Positions 16,610 to 25,271 of a stretch of DNA of 64,000 nt are shown piece by piece. The notes below the pieces were generated by a model. The model saw nothing but the letters and a program-made list of their open reading frames with translations, made no database searches and had not been told where the DNA came from. A program made the translations under genes and the position numbers. Source of the stretch: JBBDIK01 sp964640385 (lineage in GTDB: Bacteria > Actinomycetota > UBA4738 > JBBDHU01). Each line of letters opens with the position of its first letter. Position 1 is the stretch's first letter. The stretch lies in the NCBI GenBank assembly GCA_964640385.1, contig CAZXFL010000006.1, forward strand, positions 1-64,000, read 5' to 3'.

Positions 16610-17665
16610 ATGACCACGCCGCAGCCACGCCCCGGCCTTCGTAACGTCGAGCCCTACGCGGCTCCGCAGCTCGATGTCCCCGTCCGGCTCAACACGAACG
16701 AGTGTCCGTATCCCCTCCCCGAGACGTTCGTGGCCGACCTGGAAGCAGCGGTCCGGGAACTCACGCTCAACCGCTACCCCGACCGGGAGGCTGTTCGGCT
16801 CCGCGAGGCGCTCGCCGCGAACACGGGCCACCCGTCCGACGGCACGTGGGTGGCAAACGGTTCGAACGAGATCATCCAGCAGCTCCTGCTGGCCTACGGC
16901 GGGCCCGGCAGGACGGCGGGGGTGTTCCCACCGACCTACGAGCTGTACGCGCGCCTGTCGTGGGTGACCACCACCGACGTCGCCGAGATCGAGGTTCCCG
17001 AACCGTGGACGCTGGGTCAGGAGCAGATCGCGGCGGCCGTCGCACTTCGTCCCAACGTCGTATTCGTATGCTCGCCGAACAACCCCACCGGCAACACGCA
17101 GCCGGTCGCGGTCATCGAGGAACTGGCGGAAGCCTTGGACGAGAGCCTCATCATCGTGGATGAGGCCTACATCGAGTTCGGTGGTACCTCGGCCCTCTCG
17201 CTGGTCGCCTCCAGCCCCAACGTCGCCGTCGTCCGCACGATGTCGAAGGCGTTCGCGCTGGCCGGCGCACGGCTCGGCTACCTGCTCGCGGATCCCGTCG
17301 TGGTCGACGACCTGCGCCGGGTGCGGCTCCCCTACCACGTGTCGGCGCTCACCCAGGCGGCGGGCCTCACCGCGCTCGCGCACGTGGACGACGCGCTCGC
17401 CATCCTCGAGACGCTGCGCGAGGGGCGCGACCGTATCCTCGAGGGACTGTCGCAGATGCCAGGCGTCACGGCCTACCCGTCAGAGGCGAACTTCGTTCTG
17501 TTCCGACCGCCGGGCAGCGCGGCAGAGGTCTGGCAGGGCCTGCTGGACCGGGGTGTGTTGATCCGCGACTTCACGAAGACCGTGCCGGGATGCCTACGTG
17601 TGAATGCCGGAACACCCGATGAGACCGACGCGTTCCTGGACGCAATGAAGGAGGTCATCGCATGA
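16610..17665 (+). CDS. hisC: Histidinol-phosphate aminotransferase
   Basis: A 351-residue class II PLP aminotransferase, moving an amino group from glutamate to imidazole-acetol phosphate. Lys213 in MSKAFALAGARLGYL binds PLP; SPNNPTGN and DEAYIEFGG are typical. The start of the tight his operon hisC-hisB-hisH-hisA-hisF-hisI. The stop overlaps hisB (ATGA). No hisD or hisE is present in the window. Confidence 0.93.
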   Translation: MTTPQPRPGLRNVEPYAAPQLDVPVRLNTNECPYPLPETFVADLEAAVRELTLNRYPDREAVRLREALAANTGHPSDGTWVANGSNEIIQQLLLAYGGPGRTAGVFPPTYELYARLSWVTTTDVAEIEVPEPWTLGQEQIAAAVALRPNVVFVCSPNNPTGNTQPVAVIEELAEALDESLIIVDEAYIEFGGTSALSLVASSPNVAVVRTMSKAFALAGARLGYLLADPVVVDDLRRVRLPYHVSALTQAAGLTALAHVDDALAILETLREGRDRILEGLSQMPGVTAYPSEANFVLFRPPGSAAEVWQGLLDRGVLIRDFTKTVPGCLRVNAGTPDETDAFLDAMKEVIA

Positions 17666-18240
17666 GAGAGGCCACGATCGAGCGCAAGACGAAGGAGACG
17701 GAGGTCGGCGTCGAGTTGCGGATCGAAGGATCCGGGAACAGCTCGTCGGACACCGGGCTGCCGTTCTTCGACCACATGCTGGAGCAACTCGGCAAGCACG
17801 CGATGTTCGACTTCAGCGTGAGCGCGAAAGGCGACCTCGAGATCGACGGACACCACACGGTCGAGGACGTCGGGATCGCGGTCGGTCAGGCGCTGGCGGA
17901 GGCCCTCGGGGACAAGGCCGGCATCCGCCGGTTCGCGTCGATGACGGTCCCGCTCGACGAGGCGTTGGTCGAGGTCGCGATCGACCTGTCCGGGCGGCCG
18001 TTCGTCGTGTGGGACGTCGACGTTCCCGCCGAGACGATCGCCACCTACGACACCGGCCTGACCGAGGACTTCATCCAGGCGTTCGCGACGAACGCCGGAC
18101 TCACGCTGCACGTCCGGCTGATCGCCGGCCGAAGTCCGCACCACGTCCTCGAAGCCGCGTTCAAGGCGCTGGCGAACGCGCTGCGCGACGCCTGCGCCAT
18201 CACGGGAACGGGGATCCCGTCGACCAAAGGCACCCTGTGA
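17662..18240 (+). CDS. hisB: Imidazoleglycerol-phosphate dehydratase
   Basis: A 192-residue monofunctional IGPD without a phosphatase domain. It dehydrates imidazoleglycerol phosphate in histidine synthesis and uses two Mn ions. Metal-binding motifs GHHTVED-like (DGHHTVEDVG) and the second site GRSPHHVLEA are visible, as is FFDHMLEQLGKH. It overlaps hisC by 4 bp. Confidence 0.95.
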   Translation: MREATIERKTKETEVGVELRIEGSGNSSSDTGLPFFDHMLEQLGKHAMFDFSVSAKGDLEIDGHHTVEDVGIAVGQALAEALGDKAGIRRFASMTVPLDEALVEVAIDLSGRPFVVWDVDVPAETIATYDTGLTEDFIQAFATNAGLTLHVRLIAGRSPHHVLEAAFKALANALRDACAITGTGIPSTKGTL

Positions 18241-18250
18241 GGCCGGCGTC

Positions 18251-18862
18251 GTGACCTCGATCGCCGTTCTGGACTACGGCATGGGCAACCTGCACTCGGT
18301 CGCGCGCGCGGTCGCGCGCGTCGGCGGGTCGCCCGACGTCACCGACGACCCAGCGGCGGCGGCGGCGGCCAACGCGTTGATCGTGCCGGGCGTCGGCGCG
18401 TTCGGGGCTTGCGTCCGCGCGCTTCGCGCGAGTGGCTTCGACGCCGTGGTCCGCGACGCCGTCGCGGCCGACAAACCAGTGCTGGGCGTGTGCCTCGGCC
18501 TGCAGGTCCTGTTCGAGGCCGGGGATGAGGACCCGGGCGACTCAGGGCTCGGCGTGCTGCCCGGACGGATCCGAAGGTTGCCGGCCGAGGTGAAGGTTCC
18601 GCACATGGGTTGGAACGAGGTCGCATGGGTTGCCGATCACCCACTGACGCGCGGGGTCCCGAGCGGAACGCGCATGTACTTCGTGCATTCGTTCGCCGCC
18701 GACGTGGAGGATGGCTTGACCGTCGGCGTGACCGAGTACGGCCGCCCGTTCTCGGCGGCGGTCGCCCGAGGCCGGCTGTTCGCCACGCAGTTCCACCCCG
18801 AGAAGTCCGGCGAACCCGGCCTAGCCATCTACGAGGCGTTCGTGAAGGAGGCCGCGGCGTGA
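18251..18862 (+). CDS. hisH: Imidazole glycerol phosphate synthase, glutaminase subunit
   Basis: A 203-residue class I glutamine amidotransferase. The nucleophile Cys is in GVCLGLQVLF and the catalytic His-x-Glu in QFHPEKS. It supplies ammonia to HisF. It starts at GTG 10 nt after hisB, and its stop overlaps the hisA start (GTGA). Confidence 0.94.
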   Translation: MTSIAVLDYGMGNLHSVARAVARVGGSPDVTDDPAAAAAANALIVPGVGAFGACVRALRASGFDAVVRDAVAADKPVLGVCLGLQVLFEAGDEDPGDSGLGVLPGRIRRLPAEVKVPHMGWNEVAWVADHPLTRGVPSGTRMYFVHSFAADVEDGLTVGVTEYGRPFSAAVARGRLFATQFHPEKSGEPGLAIYEAFVKEAAA

Positions 18863-19560
18863 TCGTCATCCCGTCCATCGATCTGCGCGGCGGCATGGTC
18901 GTGCGCCTCCTGCACGGCGATCCGGCCGCGACAACCATCTACGACGACGACCCCGTTTCCGTCGCCGTCCGCTACGAGAAAGCCGGAGCCCAGCTCATCC
19001 ACATCGTCGATCTGGACGCTGCGCTCGGCGACGGCGACAACCGTGCGATGCTGCGCTCGATCTGCGACGAGGTGGACGTGGACATCCAGACCGGTGGCGG
19101 CCTGCGCGACCTGGACGCCATCGAGGCCGTGCTGGCGGCTGGCGCCACGCGCGCGGTCCTCGGCACCGCCGCGGCGAACGATCCCCCATTCGTCTCCGAG
19201 GCCGTGGCGATCCACGGGTCGGCGATCGTCGTCGCGCTCGACGTCAAGGGACGCCGGGTGATGGTGAGGGGCTGGAAGGACGACGCGGGAGCGTTGGACG
19301 AGCTGCTCCCCGCGCTGGAGGCCACGGGCGCGGACCGATTCATGTTCACCCAGATCACGGTGGACGGGACGCTAGAAGGCCCGGACCTCGAGCTGTACCG
19401 GGAGGCGATGACGCTCACCGAGCGGCCGGTCATCGCCAGCGGCGGCGTTCGCTCGCTCGACGACCTCCGCGCACTGGCCGAAACCAGCGTCGAGGGCGCG
19501 ATCGTGGGCAAGGCGCTCTACGAGGGAACCATCAACCTGAAGGAGGCGCTGGCGCTGTGA
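18859..19560 (+). CDS. hisA: ProFAR isomerase (HisA; possibly the bifunctional PriA)
   Basis: A 233-residue (beta/alpha)8 barrel enzyme that isomerises ProFAR to PRFAR. The start GTG 18859 gives the conserved IPSIDLRGGMVVRL. A second phosphate site is visible in ASGGVRSLDDLRAL. In many actinobacteria this protein (PriA) also isomerises phosphoribosyl-anthranilate; the window has no trpF to test this. It overlaps hisH and hisF by 4 bp each. Confidence 0.92.
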   Translation: MIVIPSIDLRGGMVVRLLHGDPAATTIYDDDPVSVAVRYEKAGAQLIHIVDLDAALGDGDNRAMLRSICDEVDVDIQTGGGLRDLDAIEAVLAAGATRAVLGTAAANDPPFVSEAVAIHGSAIVVALDVKGRRVMVRGWKDDAGALDELLPALEATGADRFMFTQITVDGTLEGPDLELYREAMTLTERPVIASGGVRSLDDLRALAETSVEGAIVGKALYEGTINLKEALAL

Positions 19561-20333
19561 CCCTCGCCAAGCGCCTCATCCCGTGTCTGGATGTTGACGC
19601 CGGCCGAGTCGTGAAGGGAACGAAGTTCCTGGACCTGCGCGATGCGGGCGATCCGGTCGAACTCGCCGCCCGGTACGACCGCGAGGGAGCCGATGAACTG
19701 GTGTTCCTCGACATCACCGCGACGGTCGAGGGCCGTGAGTCGACGCTGGCCGTCATCTCGCAGACCGCCGAACAGGTCTTCATCCCGCTGACGGTCGGCG
19801 GTGGGGTCCGCAGCGAGGAGGACGTGAAGCAGATGCTGCGCGCCGGTGCCGACAAGGTCGGGATGAACACGGCGGCCGTCCGCGATCCTGATCTGCTGCA
19901 GCGCTGCGCGGAGCGCTTCGGCTCCCAGTGCATGGTCGTCGCCATCGACGCGCGGCGGTGGACCGACGGACGTGACGGATGGGAGGTCGTGGTCGAGGCG
20001 GGGCGGACCGGGACCGGCCGGGATACCGTCCGGTGGGCGGAGGAAGCGACGACACAGCGTGGCGCCGGCGAGATCCTGCTGACCAGCATGGACCGCGACG
20101 GGACCGGCGAGGGTTACGACGTCGACCTGCTCCGGGCGGTTTGCGAGGCGACGAACGTGCCGGTGATCGCCAGCGGCGGGGCCGGCCGGCTCGAACACTT
20201 CGCCGAGGCCCTCATCGACGGTGAAGCCGACGCGGTGCTGGCGGCCAGCCGTTTCCACTTCGAGGAGCTGTCGATCGGACAGGTCAAGACATACTTGGCG
20301 GAGCGAGGGATCCCCGTGAGGATGACGGCATGA
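19557..20333 (+). CDS. hisF: Imidazole glycerol phosphate synthase, cyclase subunit
   Basis: A 258-residue barrel enzyme that turns PRFAR plus ammonia into imidazoleglycerol phosphate and AICAR. Asp11-like residue is in CLDVDAGRVVKG; other typical parts are LTVGGGVRSEED and ASGGAGRLEHFAEAL. It starts at GTG overlapping hisA; its stop overlaps hisI (ATGA). HisH partner is encoded in the same operon. Confidence 0.95.
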   Translation: MTLAKRLIPCLDVDAGRVVKGTKFLDLRDAGDPVELAARYDREGADELVFLDITATVEGRESTLAVISQTAEQVFIPLTVGGGVRSEEDVKQMLRAGADKVGMNTAAVRDPDLLQRCAERFGSQCMVVAIDARRWTDGRDGWEVVVEAGRTGTGRDTVRWAEEATTQRGAGEILLTSMDRDGTGEGYDVDLLRAVCEATNVPVIASGGAGRLEHFAEALIDGEADAVLAASRFHFEELSIGQVKTYLAERGIPVRMTA

Positions 20334-20680
20334 GCGACGAAGACGGCACGTACGACATCGAGGACCTGGCGTTCGACGAGAACAGCTTGATCCCCGTGAT
20401 CACCCAGGACGCCGAGAACGGCCAGGTGCTGATGTTCGCGTGGATGAACCGCGAGGCGCTGGAGGCCACCCTCGCGAAGAAGCGGATGGTCTACTGGAGC
20501 CGCTCCCGGCAGGAGCTCTGGCCCAAGGGCGATACCAGCGGCCACGTCCAGCACCTCGAGCAGCTGCGGTTCGACTGCGACGGCGACGTGCTGCTGGCGC
20601 GTGTCCACCAGGTCGGCGCGGCGTGCCACACCGGCGAGCGCAGCTGCTTCTTCCGAGAACTCCCGGCCGGGAACGACTAG
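20330..20680 (+). CDS. hisI: Phosphoribosyl-AMP cyclohydrolase
   Basis: A 116-residue monofunctional enzyme opening the purine ring of PR-AMP. Zn/Mg ligands are visible in FDCDGD and in CHTGERSCFF. No HisE domain is fused. It ends the his operon; its TAG overlaps the stop of the opposite PIN gene in CTAG. Confidence 0.95.
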   Translation: MSDEDGTYDIEDLAFDENSLIPVITQDAENGQVLMFAWMNREALEATLAKKRMVYWSRSRQELWPKGDTSGHVQHLEQLRFDCDGDVLLARVHQVGAACHTGERSCFFRELPAGND

Positions 20681-21078
20681 GGCTCGACGACGTCGAGATC
20701 GGTGAAGTGGTTCCTGAAGAACCCGCGATCGCGGGTCAGCAGTCGGTCGGCTCGCGTCTGGGCATGGGCCGCTACGAGGAAGTCGCCGACCAGCCGGGTC
20801 CGCCCGCCGCCGGCCATCCGGTACGCGCCCCAGGCCTCGCCGGCGAGCTGCGCGCCAGGCTGCGCGATCTCGGAGAACGCGATCCCCAGCTGCGTGAAGG
20901 CCCGGCTCTGATCCTCGGCCGACCGGAACCACGTGGCGGTTTCGGCCCACACGACTTCGCAGGCGACCAGCGCGCCCACATCCATGGCCGCGACGAGCGA
21001 GTGCTCGGAGGACGTGGCGAACCGCTCGTCCTGTGCGAGCACGTCGAAGATCACGCTTGAATCAACCGCAGTGATCAC
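20677..21078 (-). CDS. PIN-domain ribonuclease toxin, VapC-like
   Basis: A 133-residue PIN protein with Asp5 (TAVDSSVIFDVL), Glu in VVWAETATWF, and the C-terminal acids in VGDFLVAAHAQ and RDRGFF. It starts at GTG 21078, overlapping the stop of the AbrB-type gene (GTGA). It faces hisI tail to tail and overlaps its stop. The RNA target is unknown. The pair splits hisI from hisG and points the other way, so it looks inserted. Confidence 0.82.
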   Translation of the reverse strand: MITAVDSSVIFDVLAQDERFATSSEHSLVAAMDVGALVACEVVWAETATWFRSAEDQSRAFTQLGIAFSEIAQPGAQLAGEAWGAYRMAGGGRTRLVGDFLVAAHAQTRADRLLTRDRGFFRNHFTDLDVVEP

Positions 21079-21314
21079 AGGTCGTACGGCCCCCCGCGCA
21101 TCTCGTCGATGACGTCATCGACCGTCATGCCATCGGGGAACTCGATGATCCCCCGCAGACCTTCGAAGGGGTCATCCGCCAGGACCCGTTTGCCGACGAG
21201 ACGCCCACCTTCCTCTTCATGGAACTCGATGACGTCCCCCGGGAGGATGCCCAGGCTCTCGCGGAGCTTCTTGGGGATCGTGACCTGGCCTTTCTCACTC
21301 ACGATGGTCTTCAT
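21075..21314 (-). CDS. AbrB/MazE-type antitoxin (VapB)
   Basis: A 79-residue protein with the swapped-hairpin AbrB fold (MKTIVSEKGQVTIPKKLRES, then LGILPGDVIEFHEEEGG) and an acidic C-terminal tail to bind the PIN toxin. GGAGGT touches the ATG with no spacing, too close for ribosome binding; a TACACT box 6 nt before the ATG means transcription should start at the A of ATG, so translation is probably leaderless. Confidence 0.82.
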   Translation of the reverse strand: MKTIVSEKGQVTIPKKLRESLGILPGDVIEFHEEEGGRLVGKRVLADDPFEGLRGIIEFPDGMTVDDVIDEMRGGPYDL

Positions 21315-21320
21315 ACCTCC

Positions 21321-21350
21321 AGTGTAGGAATTTCCTACTTCATCAGTCAA
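21321..21350 (-). promoter_or_regulatory. Promoter with palindromic operator for the second VapBC-like pair
   Basis: On the minus strand TTGACT (21345-21350), an 18-bp spacer and TACACT (21321-21326) form a good housekeeping promoter. A dyad, GTAGGAA-N1-TTCCTAC (21324-21338), covers the spacer and part of the -10, so a bound antitoxin would block polymerase. Antitoxins usually autoregulate this way. The predicted start of transcription is the first base of the antitoxin ATG. Confidence 0.7.
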
Positions 21351-21423
21351 ACCGCCCCCGGCGCCGACCCTACAGGTACACTGCCACCCTCGCCCGCTCC
21401 GCGCAGTGAGGTAGGTCACACCC

Positions 21424-22299
21424 ATGCTGAAACTGGTCATCCCCAAGGGCTCCCTGGAGGAGCAGACGCTGCGGCTCTTCGAGGCCGCGGACCTTGCCGT
21501 GCGCCGGTCCAGCACCCGTGATTACCACGGCTCGATCGACGACGACCGGATCGAGCGGGTCTCGGTCCTTCGCCCGCAAGAGATCCCGAGCTACGTGAAC
21601 GACGGCCTGTTCGACCTGGGCATCACCGGCGAGGACTGGATCGCCGAGACCGGCTCGGACGTCGAGATCCTGACCCCGCTCCGCTACGCGAAGGGCGGAA
21701 CCGGCCACGGGACCAAGATCGTGCTCGCCGTGCCGAACGAACACCCGGCGAACAGCGCGAAGGAGATGCCGGAGGGATCGCGCATCTCAACCGAGTTCCT
21801 GCGGCTGACCGAGCGCTACTTCGAGAACCTGGGCATCTCGGTGAAGGTGGTGTGGTCCTACGGGGCCACCGAGGCCAAGGTGCCCGAGATCGTCGACGCC
21901 ATCGTGGACGTCACCGAAACGGGGTCGACGCTGCGCGCGCACGGGATGAGGATCATCGAGACGCTGATGACCTCGGACCCGGTGCTGGTCGCGAACAGGG
22001 AGTCCGCAGCCGACCCGGCCAAGCGGGCCGCGATGGACGACATCGTCACATTGCTCCGTGGTGCGCTCGAGGCGGAGGGCAAGGTCCTCATCAAGCTGAA
22101 CGTGAGCCAGGAGGCGCTCGATGCCGTCCTGGCAGTCGTGCCGTCTATGAAGGCGCCGACGGTGTCTCCACTCTCGGAGGGCGGCTTCGCGATCGAGACG
22201 GTCGTGGAGAAGGCCCGCGTGAACCGGCTCATCCCGGAACTCAAGGCCGCCGGCGCCAGCGACATCCTCGAGATCCCCATCTCCAAGATCGTTCCGTAG
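21424..22299 (+). CDS. hisG: ATP phosphoribosyltransferase, long form with regulatory domain
   Basis: A 291-residue HisG of the long type: catalytic part (about 1-215) and a C-terminal ACT-like regulatory domain (about 216-291, ending SPLSEGGFAIETVVEKARV). It starts histidine synthesis and is normally inhibited by histidine. The PRPP site is seen in DVTETGSTLRAHG. It is separated from hisI by the VapBC-like pair. A TACACT box upstream (21378-21383) may serve as its promoter. Confidence 0.94.
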   Translation: MLKLVIPKGSLEEQTLRLFEAADLAVRRSSTRDYHGSIDDDRIERVSVLRPQEIPSYVNDGLFDLGITGEDWIAETGSDVEILTPLRYAKGGTGHGTKIVLAVPNEHPANSAKEMPEGSRISTEFLRLTERYFENLGISVKVVWSYGATEAKVPEIVDAIVDVTETGSTLRAHGMRIIETLMTSDPVLVANRESAADPAKRAAMDDIVTLLRGALEAEGKVLIKLNVSQEALDAVLAVVPSMKAPTVSPLSEGGFAIETVVEKARVNRLIPELKAAGASDILEIPISKIVP

Positions 22300-22357
22300 C
22301 CTGCGCTGCAGCGCCCGGCTCCTTGAACCGAGGTTCGGACGCCCGTAGCCTGCTCAC

Positions 22358-22846
22358 ATGGCCAAGTCATCCCCGACCCCGGGCCCGTGGATCGTCGCGG
22401 GCGCCATCGTGCTCGTCGGCGTCGTCGTCGTGATCGCGCTCGCGGTCCTGCTGGGGGACGGGGGTTCGGGGGAACCGCAAGCCTCACCCTCGGTCTCTTC
22501 GTCGCCGAGCTCGGACAAGGAACACAAGCGGGACCGGAAGAGCCCTAGGCCCGAGCGGTCCGAGAGCCCGGCGCCGAGTCCCTCGCCCAGCCCCTCGCCG
22601 ACCTCGACGGTCGACCCGTCCGTCGCGGTGCGGTCCACGATCCTTCGGGCGGCCCGCAAGAACCGTCCGGGTGAGGTGAAGCACGTCGGCAACGTGGAGT
22701 TCTACAAGAGCAACGATGACTGCCCGGAGAAACAGGCCGCTCAGGCGAGCGTTCGCTACAAGGGCGACCCGAAGTTCGCCATCTGGATCGTCTGCAAGCA
22801 AGGCGACGGGTGGGTCGTCAAGCACGGTCCCATCTACGGGGAGTAG
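22358..22846 (+). CDS. Membrane-anchored protein with GPIYGE-ending domain (copy 1)
   Basis: A 162-residue protein not recognised. It has one membrane helix near the N-terminus (WIVAGAIVLVGVVVVIALAVLL), a Ser/Pro-rich linker (about 40-90) and a C-terminal domain of about 65 residues with two Cys (VGNVEFYKSNDDCPEKQ, then IWIVCKQGDG) that ends GPIYGE. The next gene is a clear paralog. A TAGCCT box at 22346-22351 is 6 nt before the ATG, so the mRNA is probably leaderless. The two Cys could form a disulfide outside the cell. Confidence 0.6.
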   Translation: MAKSSPTPGPWIVAGAIVLVGVVVVIALAVLLGDGGSGEPQASPSVSSSPSSDKEHKRDRKSPRPERSESPAPSPSPSPSPTSTVDPSVAVRSTILRAARKNRPGEVKHVGNVEFYKSNDDCPEKQAAQASVRYKGDPKFAIWIVCKQGDGWVVKHGPIYGE

Positions 22847-22912
22847 CACCGGCGCGTCCACGGACCGCACGGCGCGCTTGCGCCCGAGGGCTCCGCCCCA
22901 TAGGCTCCCCGC

Positions 22913-23452
22913 ATGGGCCAGAACCCGCCGCCGACGCAAGCCATGCCGCCGCAGGGCGGGCTGCCGCCTTCGGGCGGGGGAGAGACGAGCCGCGGCCCGC
23001 TGATCATCGCCGGAGCGATCGTGCTGGTGGGGATCGTCGTGGTGATCGCGCTGGTGGTGCTGCTGGGCGGGGGAGACGGCGGAACGGCGAGCCCGTCGCC
23101 GACCCCCTCACCGACCCCGACGGAGGAGCCCAGCCCCACGCCAACACGCACCCGCTCGCCGAGGCCGACCCCGACGAACACGCCGTTCTCGCCCTTGCCC
23201 AGCCCCACACCGACGCCCGATAACACCCTGCTTGTCCGCAACGCCGCCGACACGGCCGCGAACAACGACCGCCCGGGCGACGTGAAGCACATCGGGAACG
23301 TGACCTTCTTCAAGGACAGCGCGTGCGCGACCCGCGAGGGTGCCTCGGTGAGTGTTCGCTACACGTCTGCGCCGAAGCAAGGCACCTGGTTCCTGTGCAA
23401 GAAGGGGAACGGGGCCTGGAAGGTGACCCAGGGCCCGATCTACGGCGAGTAG
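22913..23452 (+). CDS. Membrane-anchored protein with GPIYGE-ending domain (copy 2)
   Basis: A 179-residue paralog of the preceding gene: membrane helix (PLIIAGAIVLVGIVVVIALVVLL), a Pro/Thr-rich linker with PSPTPTP-like repeats, and the same C-terminal domain (GDVKHIGNVTFFKDSAC, VSVRYTSAPK, TWFLCKKGNGAW, end GPIYGE). Both Cys are conserved. A TAGGCT box at 22901-22906 is 6 nt before the ATG. The N-terminus is longer and Gly/Pro-rich. Function unknown; tandem duplication is clear. Confidence 0.6.
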   Translation: MGQNPPPTQAMPPQGGLPPSGGGETSRGPLIIAGAIVLVGIVVVIALVVLLGGGDGGTASPSPTPSPTPTEEPSPTPTRTRSPRPTPTNTPFSPLPSPTPTPDNTLLVRNAADTAANNDRPGDVKHIGNVTFFKDSACATREGASVSVRYTSAPKQGTWFLCKKGNGAWKVTQGPIYGE

Positions 23453-23498
23453 GCCCCGGGAGCGCAGCCGGTCCGCGGCTCTAGGGCGCGCGGTCCGG

Positions 23499-23521
23499 AA
23501 TCCTATCCACGCAGTAGGATT
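23499..23521. promoter_or_regulatory. Inverted repeat upstream of sir
   Basis: AATCCTA (23499-23505) and TAGGATT (23515-23521) are perfect inverted arms with a 9-bp spacer, 46 bp before the sir ATG. TAGGAT could be the -10. TCCTATCC here (23501-23508) also occurs ahead of the cysH leader (25499-25506). A regulator of sulfur genes could bind; inference only. Confidence 0.45.
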
Positions 23522-23567
23522 TCGCACCAGAGGGGACCGGGGGTCGTTCGCCCGCCGTTCGCGGACC

Positions 23568-25271
23568 ATGTCGAAAACCGACGATGAACTCGTTATCCCG
23601 CGACCCGCACGTGGGGAAGGCCAATGGGGGCTCGGCTATTTCGAGCCCCTGAACCCGGCCGAGCGCATCAAGCGCGACGAGGCGCCCCTATCCATCCGGA
23701 CGCGGATCATCGAGACCTACGCCCAGAACGGCTTCCGCTCCATCGACCCGGCCACGCTGCGCTCGCGGATGCGCTGGTGGGGACTGTACACCCAGCGTAA
23801 GCAGGGCATCCCCGGCGGCCTGACTGCGACCGCCGAACCCTGGGAGCTCGAGGACGAGTTCTTCATGATGCGGATCCGGATCGAGGGCGGTGCGCTGACC
23901 TCCGAGCAGCTCCGCGCGATCGCGTGGGCCTCCGAACGTTACGGACGGGATGTCGCCGACGTCACCGACCGCCAGAACATCCAGCTCCACTGGATCCGGA
24001 TCGAGGACGTCCCTGCGATCTGGGAACGCATCGAGGGGACCGGCCTGACCAGCGTCGAATCGTGCGGTGACACGCCGCGCACCATCCTCGGCTGCCCCCT
24101 CGCCGGGGTCGACGCCGCCGAGATCATCGACGCAACGCCCGCGATCCAGGCGACCCATGAGCGGTTCGTCGGCGACCCCGACTTCCAGAACCTGCCGCGC
24201 AAGTACAAGACGACGATCTCCGGCTGCCGACACCACTGCGTACAGCCCGAGACAAACTGCGCGAGTTTCGTCGGGGTCGAGAAGGATGGTGAGCCCGGCT
24301 TCACGCTGTGGGTCGGCGGCGGCCTGTCGACCAACCCACACTTCGCGCAGCCGACCGGCGCGTTCATCACGCTGGATCAGGTTCCCGAGGTGTGGGGCGC
24401 GGTCACATCCACGTTCCGCGACTACGGCTACCGACGCCGGCGCAACCACGCGCGGCTGAAGTTCCTGATCGCCGACTGGGGCGGCGAGAAGTTCCGCGAG
24501 GTGATGGAGGCCAAGTACCTCGGCTACCGCCTGCCCGACGGGCCCGAGCCCGCGCCATCCGACCGCGCCCTGCGCGACCACGTCGGCGTCTTAGACCAGA
24601 AAGACGGGAACCGCTACGTGGGGCTCGCGCCGAAGGCCGGACGGATCTACGGGCACCAGCTGCGCAAGATCGCTGACCTCGCCGACGAGTACGGGGCCGG
24701 ACGCACCCGCACGACCACGCAGCAGAAGATGGTCATCCTGGATGTGCCGCCGGACCGGGTCGACGCGCTGGTCGCCATCCTTGAGGACGAGGACCTGCGC
24801 GTGAACCCGAGCGTGTTCCGCAAGTCGATGATGGCCTGCACCGGCGTCGAGTTCTGCAAGTTGGCGATCGTCGAGACCAAACAGCGCGCGCAGTGGCTCT
24901 ACTCCGAACTGGAGGAGCGGATGCCGGGGTTCAGCGAGGACATCACGATCAACGTGAACGGCTGCCCGAACTCATGCACGCGGTTCCAGATCGCCGACAT
25001 CGGGCTGATGGGAGCGTCGCTGCCGCGGCCGGACGGGACCAAGTCCGACGGGTTCCTGATCAACCTCGGTGGCGGGCTGGGGACGACCCGCAAGTTCGGC
25101 CGACGCGCCAAGGGCGTGCGCGTACTGGCCGAGGACGTCGCCGACTACGTCGAGTACCTGCTCACGCAGTACCAACTCCGTGACCAAGGTTCGCACTCGA
25201 ACTTCAGCGAGTACGTGAACTCCTTGGACGACAAGGAGCTCGTGGCGTTCGCGACCCCGCCGAAGAAGTGA
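23568..25271 (+). CDS. sir: Assimilatory sulfite reductase (ferredoxin; nitrite/sulfite reductase family)
   Basis: A 567-residue siroheme/4Fe-4S enzyme. The cluster Cys are visible: Cys424 and Cys430 in CTGVEFC, Cys466 and Cys470 in NGCPNSC. It has the two-fold repeat of the family and reduces sulfite to sulfide with ferredoxin. The choice of sulfite over nitrite follows from the neighbours cysH, a Met8-like gene and SUMT. It overlaps the small zinc protein gene (GTGA). Confidence 0.9.
   Translation: MSKTDDELVIPRPARGEGQWGLGYFEPLNPAERIKRDEAPLSIRTRIIETYAQNGFRSIDPATLRSRMRWWGLYTQRKQGIPGGLTATAEPWELEDEFFMMRIRIEGGALTSEQLRAIAWASERYGRDVADVTDRQNIQLHWIRIEDVPAIWERIEGTGLTSVESCGDTPRTILGCPLAGVDAAEIIDATPAIQATHERFVGDPDFQNLPRKYKTTISGCRHHCVQPETNCASFVGVEKDGEPGFTLWVGGGLSTNPHFAQPTGAFITLDQVPEVWGAVTSTFRDYGYRRRRNHARLKFLIADWGGEKFREVMEAKYLGYRLPDGPEPAPSDRALRDHVGVLDQKDGNRYVGLAPKAGRIYGHQLRKIADLADEYGAGRTRTTTQQKMVILDVPPDRVDALVAILEDEDLRVNPSVFRKSMMACTGVEFCKLAIVETKQRAQWLYSELEERMPGFSEDITINVNGCPNSCTRFQIADIGLMGASLPRPDGTKSDGFLINLGGGLGTTRKFGRRAKGVRVLAEDVADYVEYLLTQYQLRDQGSHSNFSEYVNSLDDKELVAFATPPKK

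Noticed and set aside
20330..22299. Missing hisD and hisE as a broken pathway
   Set aside because: They may be elsewhere in the genome; the window cannot show it.
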